The notes: generated by a model from the sequence alone, not told the origin. 64,000 bases of DNA from Flavobacterium salmonis (GCF_903819435.1 NZ_CAIJDP010000082.1:62001-126000); one strand, 5' to 3'. Numbered from the stretch's first letter, positions 1 to 8,307 are shown. Numbers and translations: made by a program.

Positions 1-340
1 GATTTATTAAAGCGGGCGAATTTCGTTCCAGAGTATTTCCTGAAACTCCCTGACTGGTCAAAGCAAGACCATCCGAAAAAGCCAGATGCTGCTGATGACA
101 GGTTGCACAAGAAATCTGGTTGTTTCCTGAAAGTCTTTTATCGAAGAAAAGTTTTTTCCCAAGAGCAATTCCATCTGCTGTTAAAGGATTTGTTTTCGAA
201 TCAGTAAATTGAGGAAAATTATCAGGAATCGTTACCAGAAGCAACGGTTCCTGATAAGAATCATCGAGGTCATTACAGGAAAAACTAAATATAGTCACTG
301 CTGCTAAAACACTCCAAAATTTTATATTCCTGTACCGCAT
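1..340 (-). CDS. Di-heme cytochrome c peroxidase / MbnH-MauG-like protein, partial (C-terminus off the window)
   Basis: Only the first 113 or so codons are present; the gene runs off the left edge. The start codon is the ATG at 340-338, 3 bases after the stop of the MbnP-like gene, so the two are surely co-transcribed. The N-terminus reads as a lipoprotein leader (hydrophobic stretch ending in FSFSC), followed by the family pattern IPDNFP, GIALGKKLFFDKRLS and the first heme-binding CATCH. This matches the second full-length di-heme protein at 1155-2198 almost motif for motif. Such enzymes hold two c-type hemes in the periplasm and act as peroxidases or, in the MauG/MbnH branch, oxidise amino-acid side chains of a partner protein. 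The pairing with an MbnP-like gene favours the MbnH role; the second heme site cannot be seen here. Confidence 0.88.
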   Translation of the reverse strand, partial: MRYRNIKFWSVLAAVTIFSFSCNDLDDSYQEPLLLVTIPDNFPQFTDSKTNPLTADGIALGKKLFFDKRLSGNNQISCATCHQQHLAFSDGLALTSQGVSGNTLERNSPALIN

Positions 341-343
341 TAA

Positions 344-1129
344 TTATTCTACACTTTTAACTGTAAAAACAGTTTTTTTGTAATTATCGGCAACCTTAGT
401 CATAAGTTCAGGGGTTTTCGCGGATATTTTTGGAGTGGCAGCCAGGTCAATCTCATTCACAATTTTCTCAACATCAACATTCAGGTTTATTTTTGAAGAT
501 TTGTCTGCGCTGATTACCAAAGCAGTTGGCAATGTAATTTCCACTGTTCTGTAATTTGTATTTAAACCGGTTTCCACAGCAATTGCAACCGGAGTTTCCG
601 GTGTCATATTTTTTCCTGTCAAACTGGAGAAAATATAACTCGTATGCCACATCCATGAAATATTAGTCATACCGTTAAGCTGAGATAACTCACCATCCTG
701 AATACTCATATTATCATTGTGGGCCGCATCAACCCCAACAGAAAAAATAAGTTTGGTATACGATCCTGACGGAACAGCTTTCAAATCAACAGCTTCTCTT
801 TTTCTGGCTGGATAAGTATATTTACCATCCTGAACTTTAATTTCTGTAGTTTCTTCTATAAGAAAAAAAGAATTCGAAAGCCCGTAGGTTTCATTTTTAT
901 CACTTACCAGTTTAACATCACTGATCCAGTAACGAAGACGATCAAATTGATAGGATTGTCCGCTGATGGTAAAAGGGGTATTCAAAGCAAAATCAGCTGT
1001 TGCTACTTTTGAATCAAAATTGATCTGTGCCGTGCCGTATGCAGCAACAGCCTGAGCATCATCGTTTGAACAGGAATTAAGAGAAATTATGGCAATAAAA
1101 GCCAATGCAAAATTTATAAAGTTTTTCAT
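344..1129 (-). CDS. MbnP-like lipoprotein (metallo-mystery pair partner), copy 1
   Basis: A 261-aa predicted lipoprotein (leader ending ISLNSC, C20) of the MbnP type. Visible family features are an early beta-rich segment with YQFDRLRYWISDVKL, the VPSGSYTKLIFSVGVD segment (about residues 119-134) and the tryptophan-rich NISWMWHTSYIF (W159, W161). In the methanotroph pair, MbnH converts a tryptophan of MbnP to kynurenine and MbnP binds copper; family assignment here is by recognised motifs, and the modification is inferred. It is followed 3 bases later by a di-heme protein gene and preceded 25 bases upstream by another, so this is the second of two MbnP-MbnH units in one operon. The exact ligand and substrate are unknown. 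Confidence 0.8.
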   Translation of the reverse strand: MKNFINFALAFIAIISLNSCSNDDAQAVAAYGTAQINFDSKVATADFALNTPFTISGQSYQFDRLRYWISDVKLVSDKNETYGLSNSFFLIEETTEIKVQDGKYTYPARKREAVDLKAVPSGSYTKLIFSVGVDAAHNDNMSIQDGELSQLNGMTNISWMWHTSYIFSSLTGKNMTPETPVAIAVETGLNTNYRTVEITLPTALVISADKSSKINLNVDVEKIVNEIDLAATPKISAKTPELMTKVADNYKKTVFTVKSVE

Positions 1130-1154
1130 TTTTGTATATTTTTATATTTAATTT

Positions 1155-2198
1155 TTAAAATTCCGAAAATCGCTTATCGGTTAAATATTGTGTATCTGTG
1201 AGTGTTTTTAAAAACAAAATAATTTGTTTTTTTTCTGTATCTGACAATGAAATTCCGAGCTTGCCATTCTGCTTTAAAATTGGATCCAATGTCTGGGAAT
1301 CTATCACACCGGAAGCATAATGATTCAATACTGCGTCTAAAGTTCCAAAACGTCCATCATGCATATAAGGAACTGTTACTTCTATATTACGAAGACTCTG
1401 TACTCTAAACTTATAATAATCCTCTACAAGCTCCGTAACTTTATAGCGGCCTACATCGTTCACCTTTGGATTAACCGCCAGACCGTTATTTCGAAACGAA
1501 TTATCGGTCATTAAATCGGTTGCATGACAAGAGGCGCATTTTGACTTAAATAAATTATATCCGGCCAGTTCATCACTGGTAAAAGTTCCGTCGATTTCAT
1601 TACGTCTGTATTTATCGAACTTTGAGTTTGAAGAAACCATCATTACCATAAACTGAGATAATGCCTTTAGCATGTTCTCAGTTGTGATGGCCTTATCTTC
1701 GAATGCCTGACCGAAGAGCTTTTGGTATTCTTTGTCCCCTTTCATCATTTGAAGAATAGTATTCAGATTTCCATCCATTTCAATAACGCTCGTCAATGGA
1801 ATAATAGGCTGAAGGTCTAAATTTTCAGCAGCACCATCATACATATAACTGGTTTGAAATGCCATATTCTGAATCGGGGGAGCATTACGTGTACCCATAG
1901 CGTTTGCAACTCCATGACTTACCGTATGCCCATGGTGGGTGAATGCATTGGCCTGAAGATGACAAAAACCGCACGATACCAGTCCATCTGATGCCAGTCT
2001 TCCATCGTAGAAAAGTTTTTTTCCTAATTCAAAACCTTTTTCAGTGGGTTTGTTTCCTTCGATGTTGTAAGCAAGAGATGGAAAGTTGGATGGAATCGTA
2101 AAATTCAGTGGAACATCTACATATTCTTGTTCTTCACTATCAGAGCAGGCTATCAGGAGTAGAATCACTAAACAGATAAAATATTTTAATTTGAACAT
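1155..2198 (-). CDS. Di-heme cytochrome c peroxidase / MbnH-MauG-like enzyme
   Basis: A complete 347-aa predicted envelope lipoprotein (lipobox LLIAC, C18) with two heme c attachment sites: CGFCH at residues 76-80 and CASCH at 221-225, the spacing typical of bacterial cytochrome c peroxidases and MauG. Other family marks are GKKLFYDGRLASDG before the first heme, RNAPPIQNMAFQTSYMYDGAA, and VTVPYMHDGRFGTLDAVLNHY near the C-terminus. Bacterial CcpA reduces peroxide; MauG and MbnH use the two hemes to oxidise tryptophans of a partner. The gene lies between two MbnP-like genes (134 bases after one, 25 before the other), so a partner-modifying function is the better guess, but the sequence alone does not separate it from a true peroxidase. 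Confidence 0.88.
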   Translation of the reverse strand: MFKLKYFICLVILLLIACSDSEEQEYVDVPLNFTIPSNFPSLAYNIEGNKPTEKGFELGKKLFYDGRLASDGLVSCGFCHLQANAFTHHGHTVSHGVANAMGTRNAPPIQNMAFQTSYMYDGAAENLDLQPIIPLTSVIEMDGNLNTILQMMKGDKEYQKLFGQAFEDKAITTENMLKALSQFMVMMVSSNSKFDKYRRNEIDGTFTSDELAGYNLFKSKCASCHATDLMTDNSFRNNGLAVNPKVNDVGRYKVTELVEDYYKFRVQSLRNIEVTVPYMHDGRFGTLDAVLNHYASGVIDSQTLDPILKQNGKLGISLSDTEKKQIILFLKTLTDTQYLTDKRFSEF

Positions 2199-2331
2199 AT
2201 TTTAAGTTTAAGAACGCAAGCATTATTTATAGCATAAGAAAGACAATCTTCCTTAACCTGCATAAAATAACAGATAAGAAAAATCGGCCCGCAAAAAGGC
2301 AGAAATCAATACTTGGTTTTACTGTAGCTAA

Positions 2332-3135
2332 TTAGTCGTTGTGTACGTGGTCTATCCTGAACATTTTTGAAATGTTGGCAGTGATTTTAGGCAGGGCTTC
2401 TCCGCCCATAATCATGGCGCCCATCCCTGCTTCATTATAATCAGAGAGTTTAATAGTGTTTTCTCCGTCAAGAATTTTAGACAAATCTGTTACGACATGA
2501 ATAGCCGGCGTGATATTTTTTCTCACCAAAGCTTTAGTAGGTAAGTCTAATGTTACTTCTGTATAATTATAGGAAGTTCCAATTTGTCCGGTATGGATCA
2601 TGAATGAGGAAGATTCTGTAACAGTGGCAGAGGTAAAAGTTCCTTCGAAAGCAAGAAATTTATAACCCGCCGACCAGCTCCAAAGCAAATCTTTGGCCTG
2701 AGCCTTCGCAAGAAAATCGCCCTGACCTGAAGCTCCTAACTGCCATTGCTCCTTGTCTACTCCTATACCAAATTTCACTTTAGTATAATCACCCGCAGGG
2801 ATATCGGCAAGATCAAACTGGTAACCCGCAGCATCATCTTCATCAGCAATGAAATAACTTTTTGCTTTTGGATAAGTAAAAGTTGTACCATCAGACTTAG
2901 TAAGAACAATATTGCTTACAATATAGCGAACAACATTTACTTTCAGTTTTTCATTATTAGCCGTTGTAATAACCTGCGTATCAAGAATAAGGTCATTATT
3001 ATTGTAAGAGTTGTCAAACTTCAAACCTAATTTTCCTGTTTCAGTAGCAGTATTGTTTTGTTCATCATCACTTGAACATGAGGTAATAAAAATCCCTAAT
3101 GTTACTATTATCACTTTATATAGTATCTTTTTCAT
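2332..3135 (-). CDS. MbnP-like lipoprotein, copy 2
   Basis: A 267-aa predicted lipoprotein (leader GIFITSC, C20) of the same family as the 344-1129 product but clearly diverged from it. The shared core is NVVRYIVSNIVLTKSDG, IPAGDYTKVKFGIGVDKEQ (about 112-130) and the tryptophan motif LLWSWSAGYKFLAFEG (W152, W154), the last matching the usual family pattern more closely than copy 1 does. A C-terminal methionine/glycine-rich stretch, GAGMGAMIMGGE by sense, sits around residues 236-246 and could contribute metal ligands; this is inference. It is the first gene of the MbnP-MbnH-MbnP-MbnH series, about 105 bases after the CNGRC-motif gene, with a small hairpin in that gap. Confidence 0.82.
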   Translation of the reverse strand: MKKILYKVIIVTLGIFITSCSSDDEQNNTATETGKLGLKFDNSYNNNDLILDTQVITTANNEKLKVNVVRYIVSNIVLTKSDGTTFTYPKAKSYFIADEDDAAGYQFDLADIPAGDYTKVKFGIGVDKEQWQLGASGQGDFLAKAQAKDLLWSWSAGYKFLAFEGTFTSATVTESSSFMIHTGQIGTSYNYTEVTLDLPTKALVRKNITPAIHVVTDLSKILDGENTIKLSDYNEAGMGAMIMGGEALPKITANISKMFRIDHVHND

Positions 3136-3209
3136 TTGTATTTTATAAAAATTAAATTATTTCAGAGCAGGAATGCTCCAATCAATGCATTAACGCAATA
3201 AGAAATTAG

Positions 3210-3227
3210 TCCCAATGAAAATTGGGA
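3210..3227 (-). terminator. Possible weak terminator or attenuator hairpin
   Basis: A perfect 7-bp stem (TCCCAAT / ATTGGGA) with a 4-base loop lies 14 bases after the stop of the CNGRC-motif gene and before the MbnP-like gene at 3135. In the minus-strand sense it is followed by an interrupted T-rich stretch rather than a clean run, so it may only reduce read-through. Confidence 0.35.
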
Positions 3228-3240
3228 AAAGGATTTAAAA

Positions 3241-3618
3241 TTATAAAATAGCGGCGGGCGGGCGAAAAGTAATTGACGAAACTCCAACAGGTTTGCTTTT
3301 AAAAAAAGCAAAGTTTTTTTGTTGCGGTTCTATTGCAGGATTAAAAGTAAAGTCAATGTCAGAAGAAAAACAAATATAAACAAGCTCAAAATTCTCTTTC
3401 AGGCTGTCCTGCATTTGTTTTTCGTTATCGGAATATTTTTTAAGGCTTTTCTGCAGTTCGCATCGCCCATTACAGGTGTTAAAAATCTGTTTACGCTGGA
3501 TACAGATAGTTCTGGCAATTTCCTGCTGATTTATTTTAAAATTGGCATATACAAACATACTGCCCATAGAAGGAAGAAAAATCAGACCACAAAGTAATAT
3601 GATAATATACTTTTTCAA
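3241..3618 (-). CDS. Small exported protein with CNGRC motif, possible metal-related function
   Basis: A 125-aa protein starting with a clear hydrophobic leader (MKKYIIILLCGLIFLPSMGS) and carrying C39 and the pair C49-N-G-R-C53 followed by ELQKSLKK, a pattern seen in small Bacteroidota proteins encoded next to metal-uptake or copper genes. The middle is charged (coiled-coil-like YSDNEKQMQDSLKENFE) and the C-terminus is proline-rich. No enzyme function can be named. Its position ahead of two MbnP-MbnH pairs suggests a shared metal response; this is inference. A TAnnTTTG promoter box lies just upstream (3642-3649). Confidence 0.7.
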   Translation of the reverse strand: MKKYIIILLCGLIFLPSMGSMFVYANFKINQQEIARTICIQRKQIFNTCNGRCELQKSLKKYSDNEKQMQDSLKENFELVYICFSSDIDFTFNPAIEPQQKNFAFFKSKPVGVSSITFRPPAAIL

Positions 3619-3641
3619 GAATGTTTGTTTGCTTAGAAATG

Positions 3642-3649
3642 CAAAAGTA
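3642..3649 (-). promoter_or_regulatory. Probable -7 promoter box (TACTTTTG) for the CNGRC-motif gene and MbnP/MbnH operon
   Basis: On the minus strand the box reads TACTTTTG, matching TAnnTTTG of Bacteroidota promoters, and would place the transcript start about 18 bases before the ATG at 3618. No clear TTG element is seen at the -33 position. Confidence 0.42.
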
Positions 3650-3888
3650 AACTAATTTTGTTTTTATTTTGAAGAAACTTCTTGTTTTATTAAGTAAAAA
3701 AAACATCATAAACTCTCTTTCAACCACTTAAACAAAAGCAGAATCAATTTCAATTATAGATTTTGAGTGTATGATAAGCAAAAGAAAAATCCTAGTGCGG
3801 TATTTTAGAAATCAGGTCTTTCCGCTTTTCTCACGATTATGTAGCCAGCATAATTTAATAAAAACTTTATATTTACAAAAAACTTTGA

Positions 3889-4776
3889 GTGAAAGAAAAT
3901 ATTAAGAAAAACTCTATTACGGATATCCTTGAAGCATTGGGCGACAAGCCTCAGGCTGACGAACTATATATCTACATTAGCACTGAAAGTATAAGCGAAA
4001 ATCCCTTTCCTTATCCCTTCCGTACAGATAGCTACAGCATTATGATCATCTTGTCTGGGAGTGCAAAAATCCAGTTTAATTTAATGGATTATACTCTTCA
4101 AACAAATGATATAGTGCTGATTTCACCCCATACAGTAACTCATATTATGGAAATTGAAGAAAGTATGTCTGTTATATCAATTACTTTCACGCTTAATTTT
4201 GCATTAACCCATAGCATTAACCGAAATGACTTGAATGCCTTCGAGTTTTTTGCTTCAAAAACTGCCCTGAACCTGGGATTAAAGAAAGAAGAAATCAAAG
4301 AACTTGTTAAACTAACTCATCTGCTACATGAAAAAAATACAACTGAAAGTCGTTTTTACGGTAAAGAACTTTTAGTTCACAGTTTCAATCTGTTGATGTA
4401 TCAGGTTGCCGCTGTATACAGGGAAAGATACGATGAGAACATTATAAAAATGACTCGCAAGGAAGAAATAACTTCAAAATTCATAAAACTGTTGGAGAAA
4501 AATTTTAAACAGCAGAGAAAAGTACAGTTCTATTCTGATACCCTGCACATGACAGCAGGCCATCTTTCGAAAATACTTAAAGAAGTATCAGGAAGGACAA
4601 CCGGTGAACTTATTGATGCCGCTATTATAACTGAGGCCTGTATTCTACTGGCCAATCCAACATTAAGCATTTCTGAAATATCAGACGAACTGAATTTCAG
4701 CGATCAGTCTTTCTTTGGAAAGTTTTTTAAAAAGCACACCCGTTTATCACCATCCGAATACAGAAGAAAAACATAA
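3889..4776 (+). CDS. AraC family transcriptional regulator
   Basis: A 295-aa protein with an N-terminal cupin-like sensing half (about residues 30-110, SIMIILSGSAKIQFNLMDYTL, LISPHTVTHIMEI) and a C-terminal AraC double helix-turn-helix (about 195-293: SDTLHMTAGHLSKILKEVSGRTTGELID..., then LSISEISDELNFSDQSFFGKFFKKHTRLSPSEYRRK). The reading frame has a stop codon directly before the GTG at 3889 and the first internal ATG comes only at residue 49 or later, so GTG is the only reasonable start. It is divergent to the MbnP/MbnH cluster and faces a stress-protein gene, so the target is not obvious; many family members of this layout act on adjacent genes. Confidence 0.92.
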   Translation: MKENIKKNSITDILEALGDKPQADELYIYISTESISENPFPYPFRTDSYSIMIILSGSAKIQFNLMDYTLQTNDIVLISPHTVTHIMEIEESMSVISITFTLNFALTHSINRNDLNAFEFFASKTALNLGLKKEEIKELVKLTHLLHEKNTTESRFYGKELLVHSFNLLMYQVAAVYRERYDENIIKMTRKEEITSKFIKLLEKNFKQQRKVQFYSDTLHMTAGHLSKILKEVSGRTTGELIDAAIITEACILLANPTLSISEISDELNFSDQSFFGKFFKKHTRLSPSEYRRKT

Positions 4777-4829
4777 AAGCAGTTGATTACATCTTGCTTA
4801 ATGAGAATTTCTTAATTTACTTTCTGTAA

Positions 4830-5048
4830 CTCTTTTTGACCCTTGAGTTTCTGGTATTTCATGCGACCCCATATATACCATTCTATAAGAATACAGGGGA
4901 ACGGCTCTCTGGCACTAACACAGCTGATCTTGTTGGAGGTAAAATTAATTATGCCAGACAGGCAGCTTCAAAAGCCGTTTCAGTAAGCAAACTTCAAAAT
5001 AAACTTACTGCCAACACGGTACTACTTAATACAGAAACCACTTACTAG
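4830..5048 (+). pseudogene. Possible gene remnant between araC-type gene and terminator
   Basis: An open frame of about 70 codons contains no ATG at all; the only conceivable starts are TTG codons near 4836. The second half (residues from GERLSGTNTADLVGGKINYARQ by sense to the end) has coding-like composition and is followed by a good terminator at 5126-5161, which suggests the 3' end of a once longer gene. No family recognised. It may also be non-coding. Confidence 0.25.
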
Positions 5049-5125
5049 AGTATTATCAACCTCAAAGAAAAGATAATTTTATCAAAAAAATAAATCAGTC
5101 TGTAAGAAACCTTTTTTAAGAAAAA

Positions 5126-5161
5126 AGCCTTCAGAAGGCGATGCTTTGAAGGCTCTTTTTT
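5126..5161. terminator. Bidirectional rho-independent terminator
   Basis: Stem AGCCTTCA (5126-5133) / TGAAGGCT (5147-5154) with a 13-base loop, followed by CTTTTTT on the plus strand and preceded by a run of six A, so it works for both strands. It separates the plus-strand regulator region from the minus-strand stress-protein gene. Confidence 0.75.
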
Positions 5162-5296
5162 CAACAATAATTAACTAATACAAAATATAAAACCAGTTTA
5201 TCTGTAAATTGCAAACCGGCCAAACATTTGTTCTTTTGTGGTGATCATTATTTACATGCTGAGTACTACCGATACTCTTAATGTCGTAATAAAAAA

Positions 5297-6124
5297 TTAA
5301 AAATTTGGAAGTGATAATAATGGTATCTGAAGCCCTGATGCCATAGTCCGGGTTTTACTAATGTGAACCATGGAATCCCAGAAACCATATTTTTGTGGCA
5401 CCATCACTAACATATCGGCATTATAATTTTCAATCTCTTTTTTAATTTCTCTAACAACATCGCTTGAACGGATACTTTTAAAACGGTATTCAGCCCGGTG
5501 TTCCGACTGTTCCTTCTCACCTATTACCTCCTGCTGCTGTTCGATCATTTCTTCAACTCTGTGGTCAACGCTGAAAAACTCAACCTCAGCTTTTAAAGCT
5601 TCGGCAGTCTGGCTGAACCAGCTTAATTTCTGAATGGATTCTAAATTACGACTTTCAAAGGCAAAGAGTATTTTTTTTTCACTTACAAAACGGGCACTGT
5701 GAGGTACGGCGAGTACCGGTATATCTACATTCTTAATAACCCAGGTTGTTGAATTACCCAATAAGTCCTGCTCGATTGACCGCTCTGCCATTCCCATAAC
5801 GACAAGTTCAGTCTGATTTTTTTCAATCAGCAGGGGAAGCTCTTCTTCAAGTGAAGAATAAAGACACAAACTCTCTACCTCAATGCTATATAAACGTGCA
5901 ATATCATCTGCAAGATGTTTGAGTCTTTCTTCAGAATTGTTGAGTTCTAATTGCATATTATCACCTGAAATTCTTGAATTTGAACTGTGAATTGAAAGAG
6001 TAAATGAATTAAAAAGGATTAGTCTTGATCCTTTTACTTTTGCGAATGCCGCCGCATAGTTTACCGCGTTTGATGCTGTTGCTGTAAAATTTGTTGCAGC
6101 AATTATGGATGTGGATAGTGACAT
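5297..6124 (-). CDS. Universal stress protein, two UspA domains
   Basis: A 275-aa cytoplasmic protein made of two tandem UspA folds, the usual Bacteroidota arrangement. Domain 1 (about 1-142) starts SIIAATNFTATASNAVNYAAAFAKV and ends ELVVMGMAERSIEQDLLGNSTTWVIKNVDIPVLAVP, which is the ATP-loop region with G-x(9-10)-G-N/S spacing partly kept. Domain 2 (about 150-275) ends ADMLVMVPQKYGFWDSMVHISKTRTMASGLQIPLLSLP and has lost the nucleotide-binding glycines, as is common for the second domain. Such proteins help survival under stress or growth arrest; the ligand is not predictable here. Monocistronic by spacing. Confidence 0.92.
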   Translation of the reverse strand: MSLSTSIIAATNFTATASNAVNYAAAFAKVKGSRLILFNSFTLSIHSSNSRISGDNMQLELNNSEERLKHLADDIARLYSIEVESLCLYSSLEEELPLLIEKNQTELVVMGMAERSIEQDLLGNSTTWVIKNVDIPVLAVPHSARFVSEKKILFAFESRNLESIQKLSWFSQTAEALKAEVEFFSVDHRVEEMIEQQQEVIGEKEQSEHRAEYRFKSIRSSDVVREIKKEIENYNADMLVMVPQKYGFWDSMVHISKTRTMASGLQIPLLSLPNF

Positions 6125-6191
6125 AAATAATATAGTTTATAGTTTAAAAGTTCAGCAATGATTTGGTCTGTGAATTTGATGAAAATTTCCC

Positions 6192-6785
6192 TTATAGTGA
6201 TGCAAAATGAATCCATAATGGCAAGAGTTTTTTACGGTCTTCTATTAATTCGTCAAATTCATTAACCTGTGAGAACTGATTATCCTCGGGACTAATTGTC
6301 ATGGCCAAAGGCAGAAGAAGCATTCCAATAAGGCTGATGACAACAGGAAAAGGATTAAAAGAATATAAAGTGATCATTTTCTTTATAGCCATAAATTCTA
6401 ATCGATTCTGATAACAGAATAAACTCAAATCAGTTTTATTTGCAATTAAATAAGCCGCAAAGTCTGGCTTTTCGAATAATAGTTCAACATATTTCAGTAC
6501 AAGCTGTTCCAGTTTTTGTTCTGTCGTTGACTGGGCATTATTTAAAGTCTGCAATACTTCTGTAAAAAAAAGAGTACTGTTGTGTCTTGCCCTTTCCCTG
6601 AAAACCCAATTTTCCTGTTCAAAGTAATAATTCATTCCAGAAAAAACATTGGTATCCTGCTTTATGGCATTTTCTTTTTTATTGCCTAAAAAATCCTTAT
6701 ACCTGAAAAAAAAATGGACTGCGGCTATGATTTTCCGCCGTCTTGCCATTTGAATCTGTCCTTTTATGGTAGTTTGAGTTATCAT
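6192..6785 (-). CDS. Divergent TetR-family-like regulator
   Basis: A 197-aa protein whose layout follows TetR regulators: RRRKIIAAVHFFFRYKDF (helix 1 region), then AIKQDTNVFSGMNYYFEQENWVF, which aligns with the helix-turn-helix ending in the usual LYYYF, and a ligand-binding half with TTEQKLEQLVLKYVELLFEKPDFAAYLI and FNPFPVVISLIGMLLLPLA. The recognition region is poorer than usual (NVFSGMNYYF where V-x-K-G-x-x-YYYF is normal), so DNA binding may be altered. Start could be the second Met (position 13, 6749), which fits the family better. It lies between the stress protein and an unrelated lipoprotein; target unknown. Confidence 0.65.
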   Translation of the reverse strand: MITQTTIKGQIQMARRRKIIAAVHFFFRYKDFLGNKKENAIKQDTNVFSGMNYYFEQENWVFRERARHNSTLFFTEVLQTLNNAQSTTEQKLEQLVLKYVELLFEKPDFAAYLIANKTDLSLFCYQNRLEFMAIKKMITLYSFNPFPVVISLIGMLLLPLAMTISPEDNQFSQVNEFDELIEDRKKLLPLWIHFASL

Positions 6786-7000
6786 CTTTTAGTAGATTAT
6801 TTTAGGACTGCAAACCATATCTCTATCTGATTGTTTAAGAATTCCATAAAGAAAACAAGTGATATAAGTTGCGCCAAATACATCCAAAATCAAAGATATT
6901 CCACATAGATGGCATAGAAAAGGGCGTTTTTCTGCTAATATTGGTCAATTTCCCGCTTTATGAAAAACGTATAATAAAGGAAATTCATTCTTCACTATTT

Positions 7001-7453
7001 CTAATTTGAAACTTTGTCAGCAGAAGCACCAAAAACAAATCCTTTATTACTGAACTCTATAGGATATTCGGGCATAAAATAAGAAATTCCCATATAGCTT
7101 GCCACCACACCCTGACCCTGGATTAGTTTGTTTTTCTTTCGCAGAAAAATAATCGGACTTATCGTTTTGCTGCCTCCGTAACTAATGTATCGAAATTTAC
7201 CCCGAAGGGTATCACCAGAAATCAATCCTTCCACAGCTCCGGAATCTTTCATGGTTCTGCTTCCGTAATACACTTCATAGCTGCCGTAAAATCTCTTTTC
7301 ATAAGTTTCGATTCTTAAAAATGCAGTATCCCTTCCCTTTACTGCCGTATAAAAAGTCTGATTTTGCTTTACATCATTACAACTGGTCACGCCCAATAAA
7401 GCTACAAGAATACTAATCCAATAAATGCTTTGTTTTAATAAGTTCAGGTTCAT
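7001..7453 (-). CDS. Predicted lipoprotein of unknown function
   Basis: The chosen start is the ATG at 7453, giving a 150-aa protein with a classic lipoprotein leader (WISILVALLGVTSC). The open frame extends upstream to an ATG at 7498 and a TTG at 7504 overlapping the phospholipase gene, but those would place 15 or more polar residues before the leader. The mature part contains FYTAVKGRDTAFLRIETYEKRFYGSYEVYYG and later GDTLRGKFRYISYGG, a beta-rich pattern like small lipocalin-type envelope proteins that carry a copy-reporting G-x-D-T-L-x-G motif; no named family is certain. It directly follows pldA and is probably co-transcribed. Confidence 0.75.
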   Translation of the reverse strand: MNLNLLKQSIYWISILVALLGVTSCNDVKQNQTFYTAVKGRDTAFLRIETYEKRFYGSYEVYYGSRTMKDSGAVEGLISGDTLRGKFRYISYGGSKTISPIIFLRKKNKLIQGQGVVASYMGISYFMPEYPIEFSNKGFVFGASADKVSN

Positions 7454-7500
7454 ATTGATAATTTTTAATAACATCATCTTTTTTAAACAGTCAAACATGC

Positions 7501-8307
7501 TCAATAAAAGCGATAAAAAGTCGGTTTAATAATAAATCCTACGCGCAACATGCCCCGCTCTTTTTTAAAATCAATAAGGCTCTCACTGTAACCCTGCCAC
7601 CACTGCAGGGTAACCAGCTGATTTGCACTTTTTGTAAGTCGGTAACTAACCGCTGTATTGATGCTTCCTTTAAAATCCCAGTCGGCCCCTTTCCTTACTG
7701 TCAGATCAAAAAACAGTCTGTCTTTGTGCAGCGCCCACTGCAAATGCCCTTCGCTATAGCCAATATATCTGGGTAATGATGGATTATTATCAATGAGAAA
7801 AGGAATCCATGCTTTGAAGCTGAGTATGAGTTTTGGTGAAAATATCCTTGTAAAACCAACTGATACAGTATTAAGGCTCCGTGAATAAATACTGTCTCGT
7901 CCATTGGATTCATGCTCTATACCAAGAGTAAGGGCACCAAAGAAGCGGTTTTCCTTAAATACCGGTTTTAAAAGCATTAGCCCTGGATTATAGTTGCTTT
8001 CTTCAAAAGGACTTGATGCTTTATATACTTTCCAGAACGATTTTTGTGTATAGGTAAGATAGGAATAAAAGCCTGCTATAGAAGCCTTGTCGGCCAAACG
8101 CTGTTTAAAACTAAACTGGAATTTGGCATCCATAGTATTGCGTGACGGCTGCTCTCCCATGTCAACGCCTGTTACGAAATAGTTATCCTTATATATAGAG
8201 AATGCAGGAAGTGATGTAATAATTGTATGTACAGAATCCCTGTCAACCGGAATCTGTCCGTAGCTCAATACCGTAAAAAAAAGAAAGAAAAGGAAATTGA
8301 ATTTCAT
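7501..8307 (-). CDS. pldA: Outer membrane phospholipase A (OMPLA)
   Basis: A 268-aa outer-membrane beta-barrel lipase that hydrolyses phospholipids (phospholipase A1/A2, calcium-dependent when dimeric). The family signature is intact: YTQKSFW, SSPFEESNYNPGL and the active-site block EHESNGRDSIYSRSLNTVSVGF. With this start the catalytic His is H132, the serine S134 and the supporting Asn N146; the 14-residue His-Asn spacing equals that of E. coli PldA (H142, N156). The barrel ends in an aromatic residue (YRFY). A second start five codons upstream (8322) is possible, but a TAnnTTTG box at 8338-8345 would put transcription start only about 9 bases before it. It is followed by a lipoprotein gene and preceded by a PAP2 phosphatase gene on the same strand, a membrane-lipid theme. 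Confidence 0.9.
   Translation of the reverse strand: MKFNFLFFLFFTVLSYGQIPVDRDSVHTIITSLPAFSIYKDNYFVTGVDMGEQPSRNTMDAKFQFSFKQRLADKASIAGFYSYLTYTQKSFWKVYKASSPFEESNYNPGLMLLKPVFKENRFFGALTLGIEHESNGRDSIYSRSLNTVSVGFTRIFSPKLILSFKAWIPFLIDNNPSLPRYIGYSEGHLQWALHKDRLFFDLTVRKGADWDFKGSINTAVSYRLTKSANQLVTLQWWQGYSESLIDFKKERGMLRVGFIIKPTFYRFY

Noticed and set aside
2746..3030. Plus-strand frame antisense to the second MbnP-like gene
   Set aside because: Entirely inside a well supported gene on the other strand; sequence rich in I, S and N without family features.
3319..3597. Plus-strand frame antisense to the CNGRC-motif gene
   Set aside because: Shadow of the minus-strand gene, which has a leader and promoter box.
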